From Rhodococcus pyridinivorans (GTDB lineage: Bacteria; Actinomycetota; Actinomycetes; Mycobacteriales; Mycobacteriaceae), in the NCBI RefSeq assembly GCF_900105195.1, contig NZ_FNRX01000002.1, forward strand, positions 806,001 through 870,000: a DNA stretch of 64,000 nt. The letters run 5' to 3'. Below the pieces are notes generated by a model that saw nothing but the letters and a program-made list of their open reading frames with translations, had not been told where the DNA came from and searched no databases. Shown here piece by piece: positions 46,541 through 55,317 of this stretch (positions are counted from its first letter, which is position 1; every line of letters begins with the position of its first letter). The translations under genes were made by a program, and so were the position numbers.

Positions 46541-48001
46541 ATGCCCACTATCTCGGGATTCGACAATCTGATCCTCAACACCGATACCTACAAGCATTGC
46601 CACCACACTCTCTATCCTCAGGGAACCGAGTACGTCTCCAGCTACGTCGAATCGCGTGGTGGCATCTTCCCGGCGACGATGTTCGTCGGACTGCAGGCCT
46701 ACATCCAGGAGCGCTTGCTCCGGCCGATCACCCTCGCCGACATCGATGAGGCCGAAGCGGTGACCAGGGCGCAGGGGATGCCCTTCTGCAGGGAGAACTG
46801 GATGGGCATCCTCAACGACCACGGCGGATTCCTTCCTGTAGAGATCGAGGCAGTCCCCGAGGGGACTGTGCTGCCCACCCGCAATGTCCTTGTGCAGGTT
46901 ATCAACACCGATCCGAAGTACCACTGGGTGACCAGCTTCTTCGAGACCGCGTTGCTGCGAGCGGTGTGGTACCCGACCACGATCGGAACGGTCAGTTGGA
47001 TGTGCAAGCAGATCATCAAGGAAGCGTTCGCTCGCACCTCGGACAATCCGGATCTGCTGCGCTTCCAGCTGCACGATTACGGCGCTCGCGGCGTGAGCTC
47101 CCAGGAATCTGCTGCATTGGGTGGTCTGGCACACCTGGTCAACTTCAACCAGAGTGACACGGTGCCGGGCATCCTGGCTGCGATGAAATACTACAACGCG
47201 GTGTGTCCGGCGAACTCGGGCCCGAACAGCGAGCATGCAGGTTTCACGGCATGGGGTCGGGATCAGGAAGTCGACGCTCTTCGCAACATGATGAACACCT
47301 ACCGCGATGCCGGTGTGGTGCTGTTGCTGACCGACTCGTACGACCATGAGAACGCTGTGAAGAACATCCTCGGCAAAGAACTGAAGGCCGAGATCGAGAA
47401 CTTCCCGGGCGTGGTCTGTGCTCGTCCGGACTCGGGCGACCCTGTGCAGGTGACCGCGGATACCGCTGAGTGGCTCATGGATGCCTTCGGCTATGAGGTC
47501 AACTCCAAGGGATTCAAGGTTCTGCCCCGGTATCTGCGGGTCGTCCAGGGCGACGGCATCACGCTCGATACCCTGTCGGAGATCTACATGGAACTCGAAC
47601 GCCGGGGCATGGCGGCAGAGAACGCGATTTTCGGTATGGGCGGCGGTCTGCTCCAGCACTTCAACCGAGACACGTTGAACTTCGGGCAGAAGTGCAACGC
47701 TGTGCGAGTAAACGGTGAATGGCGCGATGTGGCCAAGCAGCCGACCGGGGCGAGCTTCAAGGTGTCCAAGGCCGGCCGTCTCGCCCTCGTCAAGCGGGAT
47801 GGTGAGTACCGCACGGTGCGACGCGACTCGGTTTCTCCCGAGGAGAACCTCCTTCAGCCGGTGTACCGCAACGGCAAGCTCCTGAAGAAGTGGGATTTCT
47901 CCGAGCTGATCGAGCGGAGCGAGGCGGAGGTCCCCGAGGAGTACTACTACCCCGTCATCGAACAGATGCGTGCGCAGGACAGCGCCGCGGTGCCTGCCTG
48001 A
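46541..48001 (+). CDS. nadV: Nicotinamide phosphoribosyltransferase-like enzyme
   Basis: A 486-residue NAMPT/NadV-family protein. Key blocks are LHDYGARGVSSQESAALGG, NFNQSDTVPGI, NSEHAGFTAWGRDQE, LLTDSYDHENAV, ARPDSGDP and FGMGGGLLQHFNRDTLN. The catalytic histidine and the PRPP-binding residues of the family are kept. Compared with human NAMPT (alignment from memory), the ring-stacking Phe193 is Tyr, Tyr195 is Ala, Asp219 is kept and Ser275, which contacts the carboxamide, is Leu. The ATG at 46541 follows GAAGGGAA. It may transfer phosphoribose to nicotinamide, or to another pyridine. It leads a rightward operon with an aldehyde dehydrogenase, amidohydrolase and tautomerase. Confidence 0.92.
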   Translation: MPTISGFDNLILNTDTYKHCHHTLYPQGTEYVSSYVESRGGIFPATMFVGLQAYIQERLLRPITLADIDEAEAVTRAQGMPFCRENWMGILNDHGGFLPVEIEAVPEGTVLPTRNVLVQVINTDPKYHWVTSFFETALLRAVWYPTTIGTVSWMCKQIIKEAFARTSDNPDLLRFQLHDYGARGVSSQESAALGGLAHLVNFNQSDTVPGILAAMKYYNAVCPANSGPNSEHAGFTAWGRDQEVDALRNMMNTYRDAGVVLLLTDSYDHENAVKNILGKELKAEIENFPGVVCARPDSGDPVQVTADTAEWLMDAFGYEVNSKGFKVLPRYLRVVQGDGITLDTLSEIYMELERRGMAAENAIFGMGGGLLQHFNRDTLNFGQKCNAVRVNGEWRDVAKQPTGASFKVSKAGRLALVKRDGEYRTVRRDSVSPEENLLQPVYRNGKLLKKWDFSELIERSEAEVPEEYYYPVIEQMRAQDSAAVPA

Positions 48002-48035
48002 CCACAACAACTGTTGAACAGATAACTAGGGATCC

Positions 48036-49511
48036 ATGATGACAAAGTTGCCGAGTGTGCCACTTGCCAATACAGATTGCTTGTACATCGACGGGAAGTG
48101 GGTTCCCCCGCACTCGTCTGCTCTGATCGATGTAGTCGACTCGACAAACGAATTGGTCTACTACTCGGTGCCGGACGCCGATGTCGACGATATCGATCGC
48201 GCGATTACAGCGGCCCGGCAGGCATTCGACGAGGGACCCTGGCCGCGGTTGTCGCACGCCGAGCGGGCTCAGGTGCTGCTCGATATCGCTGATGCCGTCG
48301 AAGCGCGGATCGATGACATCGTGGAGATCTGGCCGCGAGAGACCGGGATTCTGGCATCGTCGGTCCCCGGTGTCATGCGCGAGGTAATCGACGCGTACCG
48401 GTACTACGCAGGTCTGGCGAAGAGCTTCCCGTTCCAGGAAGAAGTCACACCCACCAACGGCGCACGCTTCGGCATGATCGTGAAAGAGCCTGTAGGCGTC
48501 GTGGGAGCGATCATTCCATGGAACGCGCCGATGGGACTGATCGCGTTCAAGGTGGCGCCGGCATTGCTGGCGGGATGCACCGTCGTCATCAAGTCGTCCC
48601 CGGAAGCTCCGGGGGCTGGATACATCATGGCGGAAATTGCTGATCAGCTCGGCATTCCGGCGGGTGTCCTGAACGTGGTGACCGCTGATCGTGCTGCCTC
48701 CGAGCGGTTGGTCTCCGACCCTCGGGTCGACAAGATCTCGTTCACCGGATCAACGGAAGTCGGCAAACGAATCGGGAGCATCCTCGGTGGTCGAATTGCA
48801 CGGTCTTCGCTGGAGCTCGGCGGCAAGTCTCCTGCCATTGTCCTGGACGACTTCGACATTGCCGAGGCGGCACACACCATCGCTTCTGCGGAGTGCTTCC
48901 TCTCGGGTCAGATCTGCGCATCGCTCACCAGGATCATCGTTTCGGAGGAACGTCACGATGAGATGGTCAAGGCGTTGGCAGACGAATTCGACCGGGTGGT
49001 AATCGGCGACCCGTACGATCCTCAGGTCACGCTGGGACCTTTGGCCAGCGATCGGCAGCGGGACCGTGTCGAGAACTATATCCAGATCGGGATCAGGGAA
49101 GGGGCGACACTGGCTTACGGCGGCGGACGCCCGTCCCACCTCGATCGCGGCTGGTTCGTCGAGCCCACCGTCTTCGGAAATGTGTCGGAGACGTCGCGGA
49201 TCGCTCAGGAAGAGATATTCGGTCCGGTGCTGGCCGTGACCCCGGCCCGGGATCTCACGGACGCCGTTCGGATTGCGAACGCAACGGAGTTCGGTCTGAA
49301 TGCTGCAGTGTTCACCCATGACTCGAAGAAGGTTTTCGACATTGCCCGTAGGCTTCACTCCGGCACCGTGGGGCAGAACGGCAATCGTGTGGACTTCGGT
49401 ATCGGGTTCGGAGGATTCAAGAGATCCGGTATCGGACGCGAAGGCGGGGTAGCAGGACTGCAGGCGTACCTGGAGAACAAGACTGTTGTCCTGGACGCAC
49501 CTCCCGAGTAG
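48036..49511 (+). CDS. Aldehyde dehydrogenase (PyrB-like candidate)
   Basis: A 491-residue ALDH: coenzyme segment GAIIPWNAPMGLIAFKVAPA, general base in LELGGKSPAIVLDDF, and catalytic cysteine in FLSGQICASLTRIIV. It lies 34 bp after nadV and before an amidohydrolase gene. In Arthrobacter sp. 68b, PyrB oxidises the unsaturated formamido-aldehyde formed by ring cleavage and PyrC then hydrolyses the product; this pair of neighbours reproduces that order. The chain starts with two consecutive in-frame ATG codons. Confidence 0.9.
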   Translation: MMTKLPSVPLANTDCLYIDGKWVPPHSSALIDVVDSTNELVYYSVPDADVDDIDRAITAARQAFDEGPWPRLSHAERAQVLLDIADAVEARIDDIVEIWPRETGILASSVPGVMREVIDAYRYYAGLAKSFPFQEEVTPTNGARFGMIVKEPVGVVGAIIPWNAPMGLIAFKVAPALLAGCTVVIKSSPEAPGAGYIMAEIADQLGIPAGVLNVVTADRAASERLVSDPRVDKISFTGSTEVGKRIGSILGGRIARSSLELGGKSPAIVLDDFDIAEAAHTIASAECFLSGQICASLTRIIVSEERHDEMVKALADEFDRVVIGDPYDPQVTLGPLASDRQRDRVENYIQIGIREGATLAYGGGRPSHLDRGWFVEPTVFGNVSETSRIAQEEIFGPVLAVTPARDLTDAVRIANATEFGLNAAVFTHDSKKVFDIARRLHSGTVGQNGNRVDFGIGFGGFKRSGIGREGGVAGLQAYLENKTVVLDAPPE

Positions 49512-49580
49512 ACCCGTGCCCGGAGCGGTGCAGAGACCACGGCCGGGTCAGACGACCGAAGCCGACCGTAAGAGGATCAT

Positions 49581-50837
49581 GTGACTGAGATTGCCATAGA
49601 ACACGGCTTGGTGTGGGTAGGCCCGGACGAATCCTATTCGGAGGGACTGCTCTACATCGAAGACGGCAGGGTCAGCTATGCGGGCGAATACAAGGCAGAG
49701 GTGGTCCGGCCCGGCGTCGCGCGGCTCGATGCATCGGGATGTGTCGTTCTGCCGGGTCTGGTGGATTGTCATGTGCACCTGACAACGAACTCGGATCACG
49801 AGCGGATCCTTCCCAGCGATGTGTTCCGGGGTCAAAAAAGCGGTCCGGAAAAGCTGCTTCATGGCTATCGCAACTCGCTCCGTGCCCTACGATCAGGGTT
49901 CACCACGCTCCGATGCATGGGGCATCGGGGAGTGGGCGAAGTCGAACTGCGTGACATGGTCGCCGACGACCTGATCGTCGCTCCGAACCTTCTGGTCGCG
50001 CCGTGGTGGATAACCATGACGAACGGCCACGGTGACCTGTTCTACCCTCCTTACACGCCACGCCGCGAATGGGATACCGCAGACGGTGTCGATGCCTGCC
50101 GGCAAATGGTCCGGTTGCAGGCCCGAAGCGGTGCGGACTTCATCAAGGTCATGGCCAGCGGTGGTATGTCGAAAGGAGAGAAACCGCACTGGCCCAATTA
50201 CAGTGTCGAGGAACTCACGGCGATCGTCGAAGAGGCGCACGACATGGATCTGCGCGTCGCCGCGCATGCCCTGTCGTTGGAAGGGATTCGACGCAGTATC
50301 GAAGCCGGCGTGGACAGCATCGAGCACGGCTCGTTCCTCGACGAAGAATGCGCTTCGGAAATGGCGCAAAAGGGAATATTCTTGGTCCCGACCCTCGCGT
50401 TCAACGACTGGTGCCAACGCGAAGGGACGGCCCGAGGCCTGACCGAAGCCGGAGTCGAAAGCCTGCGCGAGGCGCACGATCGGGCTCTGGAATCGTTCGA
50501 TATCGCCCGTTCGGCTGGAGTCAAGATCGCGATGGGAACGGACTCATCCGGGTCCCTGTGCCCGTTCGGTGCCCATTACCGAGAACTCGAACTGTATGTC
50601 GAACACGGGATGTCGGTGAATGAAGCGTTGGCGTCAGCCACCGTCGTGGCTTCGGAACTTCTCGACCGCCCGGACATCGGCTCGCTGCGACCCGGCTCGA
50701 TCGGAGATGCGCTGGTGGTCGATGGGACCATCCTTTCGGACATAACTCGCCTGCGACAGGGAATCAAAGCGGTCGTCCGATCGGGCCGTGACGTCACCAG
50801 CTATCTGGAGGAATCGGCCGCGTTGCTCTCGCTCTGA
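49581..50837 (+). CDS. Amidohydrolase-superfamily enzyme (PyrC-like candidate)
   Basis: A 418-residue metal-dependent hydrolase of the imidazolonepropionase/dipeptidase branch. The metal-binding HxH is in GLVDCHVHLTTNSD, a putative metal-bridging lysine is in GADFIKVMASGGMSKGEK, further ligands are in DLRVAAHALS and GVDSIEHGSFLD, and the aspartate in KIAMGTDSSGSLCPFG. It starts with GTG after AGAGG. Substrates are amides or cyclic ureas. In a pyridine pathway it would split the formamide or another amide left after ring cleavage. Confidence 0.9.
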   Translation: MTEIAIEHGLVWVGPDESYSEGLLYIEDGRVSYAGEYKAEVVRPGVARLDASGCVVLPGLVDCHVHLTTNSDHERILPSDVFRGQKSGPEKLLHGYRNSLRALRSGFTTLRCMGHRGVGEVELRDMVADDLIVAPNLLVAPWWITMTNGHGDLFYPPYTPRREWDTADGVDACRQMVRLQARSGADFIKVMASGGMSKGEKPHWPNYSVEELTAIVEEAHDMDLRVAAHALSLEGIRRSIEAGVDSIEHGSFLDEECASEMAQKGIFLVPTLAFNDWCQREGTARGLTEAGVESLREAHDRALESFDIARSAGVKIAMGTDSSGSLCPFGAHYRELELYVEHGMSVNEALASATVVASELLDRPDIGSLRPGSIGDALVVDGTILSDITRLRQGIKAVVRSGRDVTSYLEESAALLSL

Positions 50838-50962
50838 GAGTCGTCTCCGTCGGGAAGCAGATATCGGTACCGGAAATCTGAAAACCGGGGCCGAACATCA
50901 ACGACTCCGGCCTCGGCCGATAGTAGTTGCACGAATTGAATTGACGAGAAAGCGAGAAGGAA

Positions 50963-51160
50963 ATGCCGTACATCGAAGCAAGCTTCTTCGAAGAAAGGTT
51001 CTCCGAGACGAAGTTCTCCGGCGAGATGGTGGCAGCGCTGACCGAAGCGGTGTCCTCGATCCTGGGAGAAGAGATCGGATCGGAAACAACGGTCGTGCTG
51101 CATGGTGTACCGCGTGAGCGGTGGGGACATGGAGGCCGGACCATGGAAAAGAGCAGCTGA
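50963..51160 (+). CDS. 4-oxalocrotonate tautomerase-family protein
   Basis: A 65-residue protein starting MPYIEASFFEERFSETKF, which leaves the catalytic proline at position 1 of the mature chain. The length and the VSSILGEEIGSETTVVLHGV segment fit the 4-OT family. It would interconvert enol and keto forms of an unsaturated acid; this could serve the product of the amidohydrolase before the semialdehyde step. An AGAAGGAA ribosome site precedes the ATG. It is the last gene of the nadV operon and is followed by a strong hairpin. Confidence 0.85.
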   Translation: MPYIEASFFEERFSETKFSGEMVAALTEAVSSILGEEIGSETTVVLHGVPRERWGHGGRTMEKSS

Positions 51161-51491
51161 GCAGACCCCGCCGGCAAAGGTGCGCATTCGGCAACTCACC
51201 GGTACCACCGTGGTTCGGCGAACCACCTCTGCCGCTCCGATACATGCTGGCGGCGCGCAGCTTTCGGCTGCGCGCCGCCAGCATATATTACTGGATGATC
51301 AGTAATCCGGATTCTGTACATCACCTCCGAATCGTGGAGACGCCGCCACGCTCGATAGGTTCGGATGCAGTCAGGAAACAACCAACGGAACCTCCGAGAG
51401 GGCACGGTTATCAACTGCCGCGACAGGGGGTCTCGTCTTCTCGGCGTCGAAACCGACTTTCTCTCGGTGGGGTGTGCTCGCCGACCGATCG
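51161..51491. other. Intergenic region before the FdhF/YdeP-like gene
   Basis: Apart from the terminator at 51244-51284 I see no gene. A weak GGTGGGG lies near the possible upstream starts of the oxidoreductase gene. Confidence 0.5.
51244..51284 (+). terminator. Strong hairpin terminator of the nadV operon
   Basis: A perfect 18-bp stem (51244-51261 with 51267-51284) and a TTTCG loop. It ends the nadV-tautomerase operon and separates it from the FdhF/YdeP-like gene. Confidence 0.85.
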
Positions 51492-53870
51492 ATGGGTACG
51501 ACACAGCGTATGACCGATATCAGCGATCCGCTCGTTCACGACGAGAACGACATCGAAGTCAGCGAGCGCAAATCCTATGCCGCCGGGGTACCGGCGGTGT
51601 TGGTCTCGCTGCGGCACGGATTCGAGCAGATGGGTCCGGTGCGCACCGCCCGCACCTTGACGAAGCTGAACCAACAGCATGGCTTCGACTGCCCGGGCTG
51701 CGCGTGGCCGGAAACACCAGGTCACCGGAAACGTGCCGAATTCTGCGAGAACGGCGCCAAGGCTGTCGCCGAGGAAGCCACCACTCGCACCGTCGACCCC
51801 GGTTTCTTCGCCCGCCATTCTGTACCGGAACTGCTCGCACGCACCGACTACTGGCTCGGTCGCCAGGGCCGGCTGACGCACCCGATGATCATCCGGCCTG
51901 GCAGCCTCCACTACGAGCCGATCGACTGGGACGATGCCTACGCGGTGATCGCCGAGCATCTGCGGGCGCTGCCGGACCCGAATGAGGCGATCTTCTACAC
52001 CTCGGGGCGGACCTCCAACGAGGCCGCGTTCTTGTACCAGTTGATGATTCGGTCGTTCGGCACCAACAACATGCCGGACTGCTCGAACATGTGCCACGAG
52101 TCTTCCGGTACGGCCCTGTCGGAGACCATCGGCATCGGCAAGGGTTCGGTGTCGGTGACCGACCTCGAACACGCCGACCTGATCCTCATCGCAGGCCAGA
52201 ACCCCGGGACCAACCATCCCCGCATGCTGTCGGTACTCGAGAAAGCCAAGGCCCGCGGCGCGAAAGTCATCGCGATCAACCCGCTGCCCGAAGCCGGGTT
52301 GTTGCGTTTCAAAGATCCTCAGAAGGCGCGTGGCGTGCTCGGCGAGGGAGTGGCGATCGCCGACGAGTTCTTGCAGATCCGCCTCGGTGGTGACCAGGCC
52401 CTGTTCCAAGGTCTGGCGAAACTGCTGCTCGCCGCCGAGGACCGTGCTCCCGGCACGGTCCTCGACCGCGACTTCCTCGACCGGCATTGTGCCGGTTTCG
52501 AGCAGTGGGCCACCCATATCCGCGCCGTGGATCTGGACACCGTGTCGACTGCGACGGGTCTGAGCCGATCTCAGCTCGAGGACACTGCAGCAGCGTTGGT
52601 CGCCTCGAGAGCGACGATCATCTGCTGGGCGATGGGGTTGACCCAGCATCCCCACGCCGTGGCCACCATCGAAGACGCGGTAGCGCTGCTGCTGATGCGC
52701 GGGATGATCGGCACGCGTGGGGCGGGGGTGTGCCCGGTGCGGGGACACTCCAACGTTCAAGGTGATCGCACCATGGGCATATGGGAGAAAGCCCCCGAGT
52801 CGTTCCTGCAGGCCCTCGATACCGAGTTCGGGATTCGCTGTCCCCGCCAGCACGGTTACGACGCGGTCGACGCGATCCGCGCCATGCGCGACGGCAAGGC
52901 GTCGGTGTTCATGGCCATGGGCGGTAACTTCCTGTCTGCCACCCCCGACACCGAGGTGACCGCCGCCGCGCTGCGCAGTTGCGCTCTGACGGTGCAGGTC
53001 TCCACCAAACTCAATCGCAGTCATCTCGCGCACGGAGCGACCGGGATCATCCTGCCCACCCTGGGGCGGACCGACAAGGACATCCGCGGCGGACGCAAAC
53101 AGATGGTGTCGGTGGAGGATTCGATGTCGGTGGTGCACCTGTCGCGTGGAGGGCTCACACCCGCCAGTTCGCATCTGCGTAGTGAGGTCGCCATCGTGTG
53201 CGAGCTCGCCCAGCACCTGTTCGGTTCCGGCCATCGGGTGCCGTGGGCGCGGTTCGCCGACGACTACGACTGCATTCGCGATGCGATTTCGCGGGTGATC
53301 CCCGGATTCGAGGACTTCAACACCCGGGTACGGCGGCCGGACGGGTTCGTCCTGCCCCACCCGCCGCGGGACGAACGCCGCTTCACCACCGACACCGGCA
53401 AGGCGACCTTCGTCGTCAACGACCTGCACTGGCTTCCTGTCCCCGAGGGTCGGCTGATCCTGCAGACGTTGCGCAGCCACGATCAGTACAACACCACCGT
53501 CTACGGCCTCGACGACCGTTATCGCGGCATCAAGGCGGGCCGGCGGGTCCTGTTCATCCATCCCGACGACATCGAAGCGTCCGGATACGCTCCCGGCGAC
53601 CGGGTGGATCTGGTGTCGGAGTGGACCCGTCCCGACGGCACCGTCGAGGAGCGCCGGGCCGAGGACTTCAGGCTCGTGCCCTATTCGACCCCGATGGGCA
53701 ATGTTGCGGCCTACTATCCCGAAACGAACCCGCTCGTGCCTCTCGACCATGTGGCACTCAAGTCCAACACTCCTGCTTCGAAGGCGGTCACCGTCCGCCT
53801 TGTGCCTCGTCGGGCGCCTGGGAAGCGGCCGGACGGGCCGGGTATCGAGCTCGATCCGAAGTCTGCGTAG
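51492..53870 (+). CDS. FdhF/YdeP-like molybdopterin oxidoreductase
   Basis: A 792-residue alpha subunit-like molybdoenzyme of the YdeP branch. It has only two N-terminal cysteines (FDCPGCAWPETPG) where true formate dehydrogenases have four for an iron-sulfur cluster. Molybdopterin-domain blocks include FYTSGRTSNEAAFLYQLMIR, MCHESSGTALSETIG and IAGQNPGTNHPRMLSVLEKA; the C-terminal domain (ILQTLRSHDQYNTTVYGLDD) binds the second cofactor dinucleotide. Formate is often assumed as substrate, but YdeP-type enzymes are largely uncharacterised. Starts at 51474 (GTG), 51492 and 51510 are all possible. FdhD and a MoaD-like protein are encoded downstream. Confidence 0.9.
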   Translation: MGTTQRMTDISDPLVHDENDIEVSERKSYAAGVPAVLVSLRHGFEQMGPVRTARTLTKLNQQHGFDCPGCAWPETPGHRKRAEFCENGAKAVAEEATTRTVDPGFFARHSVPELLARTDYWLGRQGRLTHPMIIRPGSLHYEPIDWDDAYAVIAEHLRALPDPNEAIFYTSGRTSNEAAFLYQLMIRSFGTNNMPDCSNMCHESSGTALSETIGIGKGSVSVTDLEHADLILIAGQNPGTNHPRMLSVLEKAKARGAKVIAINPLPEAGLLRFKDPQKARGVLGEGVAIADEFLQIRLGGDQALFQGLAKLLLAAEDRAPGTVLDRDFLDRHCAGFEQWATHIRAVDLDTVSTATGLSRSQLEDTAAALVASRATIICWAMGLTQHPHAVATIEDAVALLLMRGMIGTRGAGVCPVRGHSNVQGDRTMGIWEKAPESFLQALDTEFGIRCPRQHGYDAVDAIRAMRDGKASVFMAMGGNFLSATPDTEVTAAALRSCALTVQVSTKLNRSHLAHGATGIILPTLGRTDKDIRGGRKQMVSVEDSMSVVHLSRGGLTPASSHLRSEVAIVCELAQHLFGSGHRVPWARFADDYDCIRDAISRVIPGFEDFNTRVRRPDGFVLPHPPRDERRFTTDTGKATFVVNDLHWLPVPEGRLILQTLRSHDQYNTTVYGLDDRYRGIKAGRRVLFIHPDDIEASGYAPGDRVDLVSEWTRPDGTVEERRAEDFRLVPYSTPMGNVAAYYPETNPLVPLDHVALKSNTPASKAVTVRLVPRRAPGKRPDGPGIELDPKSA

Positions 53871-53880
53871 GAGAATCTCG

Positions 53881-54039
53881 ATGCCTGTTCTGTTCGCTCA
53901 TGTGTTCATTGCTGTCGTCCAGCTGCTGCTGCGTTGTGTGGGCATGTCCTCGGCGTTATCTGCGCCCCGGTCGGAACAGCGTGTGCTCGCCGGCCGGTGC
54001 GACAGTTTCGACGATGGGTTCGAATCATGGGGCGAGTGA
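53881..54039 (+). CDS. Possible small hydrophobic protein
   Basis: A 52-codon frame starting [20 protein letters not shown] after a good GGAG ribosome site. The first 20 residues are hydrophobic and could span the membrane; the remainder is polar. It lies between the molybdoenzyme and fdhD and overlaps the fdhD start. Coding status is uncertain; the frame could instead serve translational coupling. Confidence 0.35.
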   Translation: MPVLFAHVFIAVVQLLLRCVGMSSALSAPRSEQRVLAGRCDSFDDGFESWGE

Positions 54040-54902
54040 CCACCCGTGCCCGCATCACCCGACTGCAGGGAACGCAGCGGGTGGTGCGTCCGGACACGGT
54101 CGTTGTCGAAGAACCACTCGAACTGCGCGTCGATGGCACTGCACTGGCGGTGACGATGCGCACTCCCGGTTCCGACATCGAACTTGCCCAGGGGTTCTTG
54201 CTCACTGAAGGGATCGTCACCGGCCGCGACGATATTGCTGCAATCCGTTACTGCAACAGCACGGGCGACGACGGGCGCAACACCTACAACGTCCTCGATA
54301 TCGATCTCGCACCCGGAGTGGCTCTGCCCGAGACCGGCATCGAACGCAACTTCTACACCACCTCCTCGTGCGGGGTGTGCGGGAAGGCCTCCCTCGATGC
54401 GATCCGCCAACGCTCCCGCCACTCACCGGCTCACGACCCGGTCGTGGTCGATCCGGAAGTGCTGGCGGTGATGCCCTCCGCGCTGCGACAGGCGCAGGAG
54501 ACCTTCGACCGCACCGGCGGATTGCATGCTGCCGGATTGTTCACCGCTGCAGGGGAACTCCTCGCACTGCGCGAGGATGTCGGACGCCACAATGCCGTCG
54601 ACAAGATCATCGGCTGGGCGGTCGAGCACCGACGATTACCGCTGCGCCATACCGTGCTGCTGGTGAGCGGACGTGCCTCCTTCGAGCTGACCCAGAAAGC
54701 GGTCATGGCCGGCATTCCTGTTCTGGCGGCCGTTTCCGCGCCGTCGTCGCTGGCCATCGACCTTGCTCATGACGCCGGTTTGACTCTTGTCGGGTTCCTG
54801 CGCGGGGACACCATGAACGTCTATACCCGCGCCGAACGGGTTGGTACGGGGAACGCAGGTCTCGACTCTGCGAGCACTTCTACCGGAGCTTTTGATGGAT
54901 AG
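54027..54902 (+). CDS. fdhD: Sulfurtransferase FdhD
   Basis: A 291-residue FdhD that moves sulfur to the molybdenum cofactor of formate dehydrogenase-like enzymes. The paired cysteines are in [16 protein letters not shown], and the conserved [18 protein letters not shown] and [20 protein letters not shown] blocks are intact. The ATG at 54027 gives the family N-terminus ([13 protein letters not shown]); a longer frame is rejected. It is encoded directly after the molybdoenzyme it presumably matures, and it overlaps the MoaD-like gene by 8 bp. Confidence 0.95.
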   Translation: MGRVTTRARITRLQGTQRVVRPDTVVVEEPLELRVDGTALAVTMRTPGSDIELAQGFLLTEGIVTGRDDIAAIRYCNSTGDDGRNTYNVLDIDLAPGVALPETGIERNFYTTSSCGVCGKASLDAIRQRSRHSPAHDPVVVDPEVLAVMPSALRQAQETFDRTGGLHAAGLFTAAGELLALREDVGRHNAVDKIIGWAVEHRRLPLRHTVLLVSGRASFELTQKAVMAGIPVLAAVSAPSSLAIDLAHDAGLTLVGFLRGDTMNVYTRAERVGTGNAGLDSASTSTGAFDG

Positions 54903-55152
54903 GACAGTGGCTATCGAGGTGCGCTACTTCGCCGCAGCGGCAGAGACCGCAGGGACGGAGAAGGAAACGGTGGCATTGCCGCCTACCACCGACCTCGGGA
55001 CGTTGAAGACGGTGCTGATCGACCGACACGGCCCCGATATGGCTCGTGTGCTGTCGGTGGCGATGTTCTTGGTCGGGGATGAGCTCACCCGTGACCCCGC
55101 TCGTGCTGTGGGTCCTGTAGTCGACGTGCTACCACCGTTCGCCGGCGGCTGA
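54895..55152 (+). CDS. MoaD/ThiS-family sulfur carrier
   Basis: An 85-residue beta-grasp protein. It starts inside the end of fdhD and ends in DVLPPFAGG; the C-terminal Gly-Gly is the sulfur-carrying tail of MoaD proteins. The body ([20 protein letters not shown]) is also typical. It would supply the dithiolene sulfur in molybdopterin synthesis, probably for the upstream oxidoreductase. Confidence 0.9.
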   Translation: MDRTVAIEVRYFAAAAETAGTEKETVALPPTTDLGTLKTVLIDRHGPDMARVLSVAMFLVGDELTRDPARAVGPVVDVLPPFAGG

Positions 55153-55317
55153 AGTGAGACCTCGATGTCGATACGTGTGATTGCTACAACGACGACGGAC
55201 GAGCAGTCCGACACGTAGGTGAGCACATCGAATTCTTCGAGTTCGGCGAGGGTTGATAAGGCCGTGCCCGCGCCGGCCTGCAGCGTCGCCATCGGAGAGG
55301 ACTCCTCGGATGAATAT

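Noticed and set aside
46517..48010. A 497-codon frame antisense to nadV
   Set aside because: Same reason: the sense frame encodes all NAMPT motifs, and the antisense product is His/Arg/Val-rich without motifs.
51411..53750. A 779-codon open frame antisense to the molybdoenzyme gene
   Set aside because: It is a mirror of high-GC codon bias; the sense strand has full family motifs and the antisense product has no recognisable domain.
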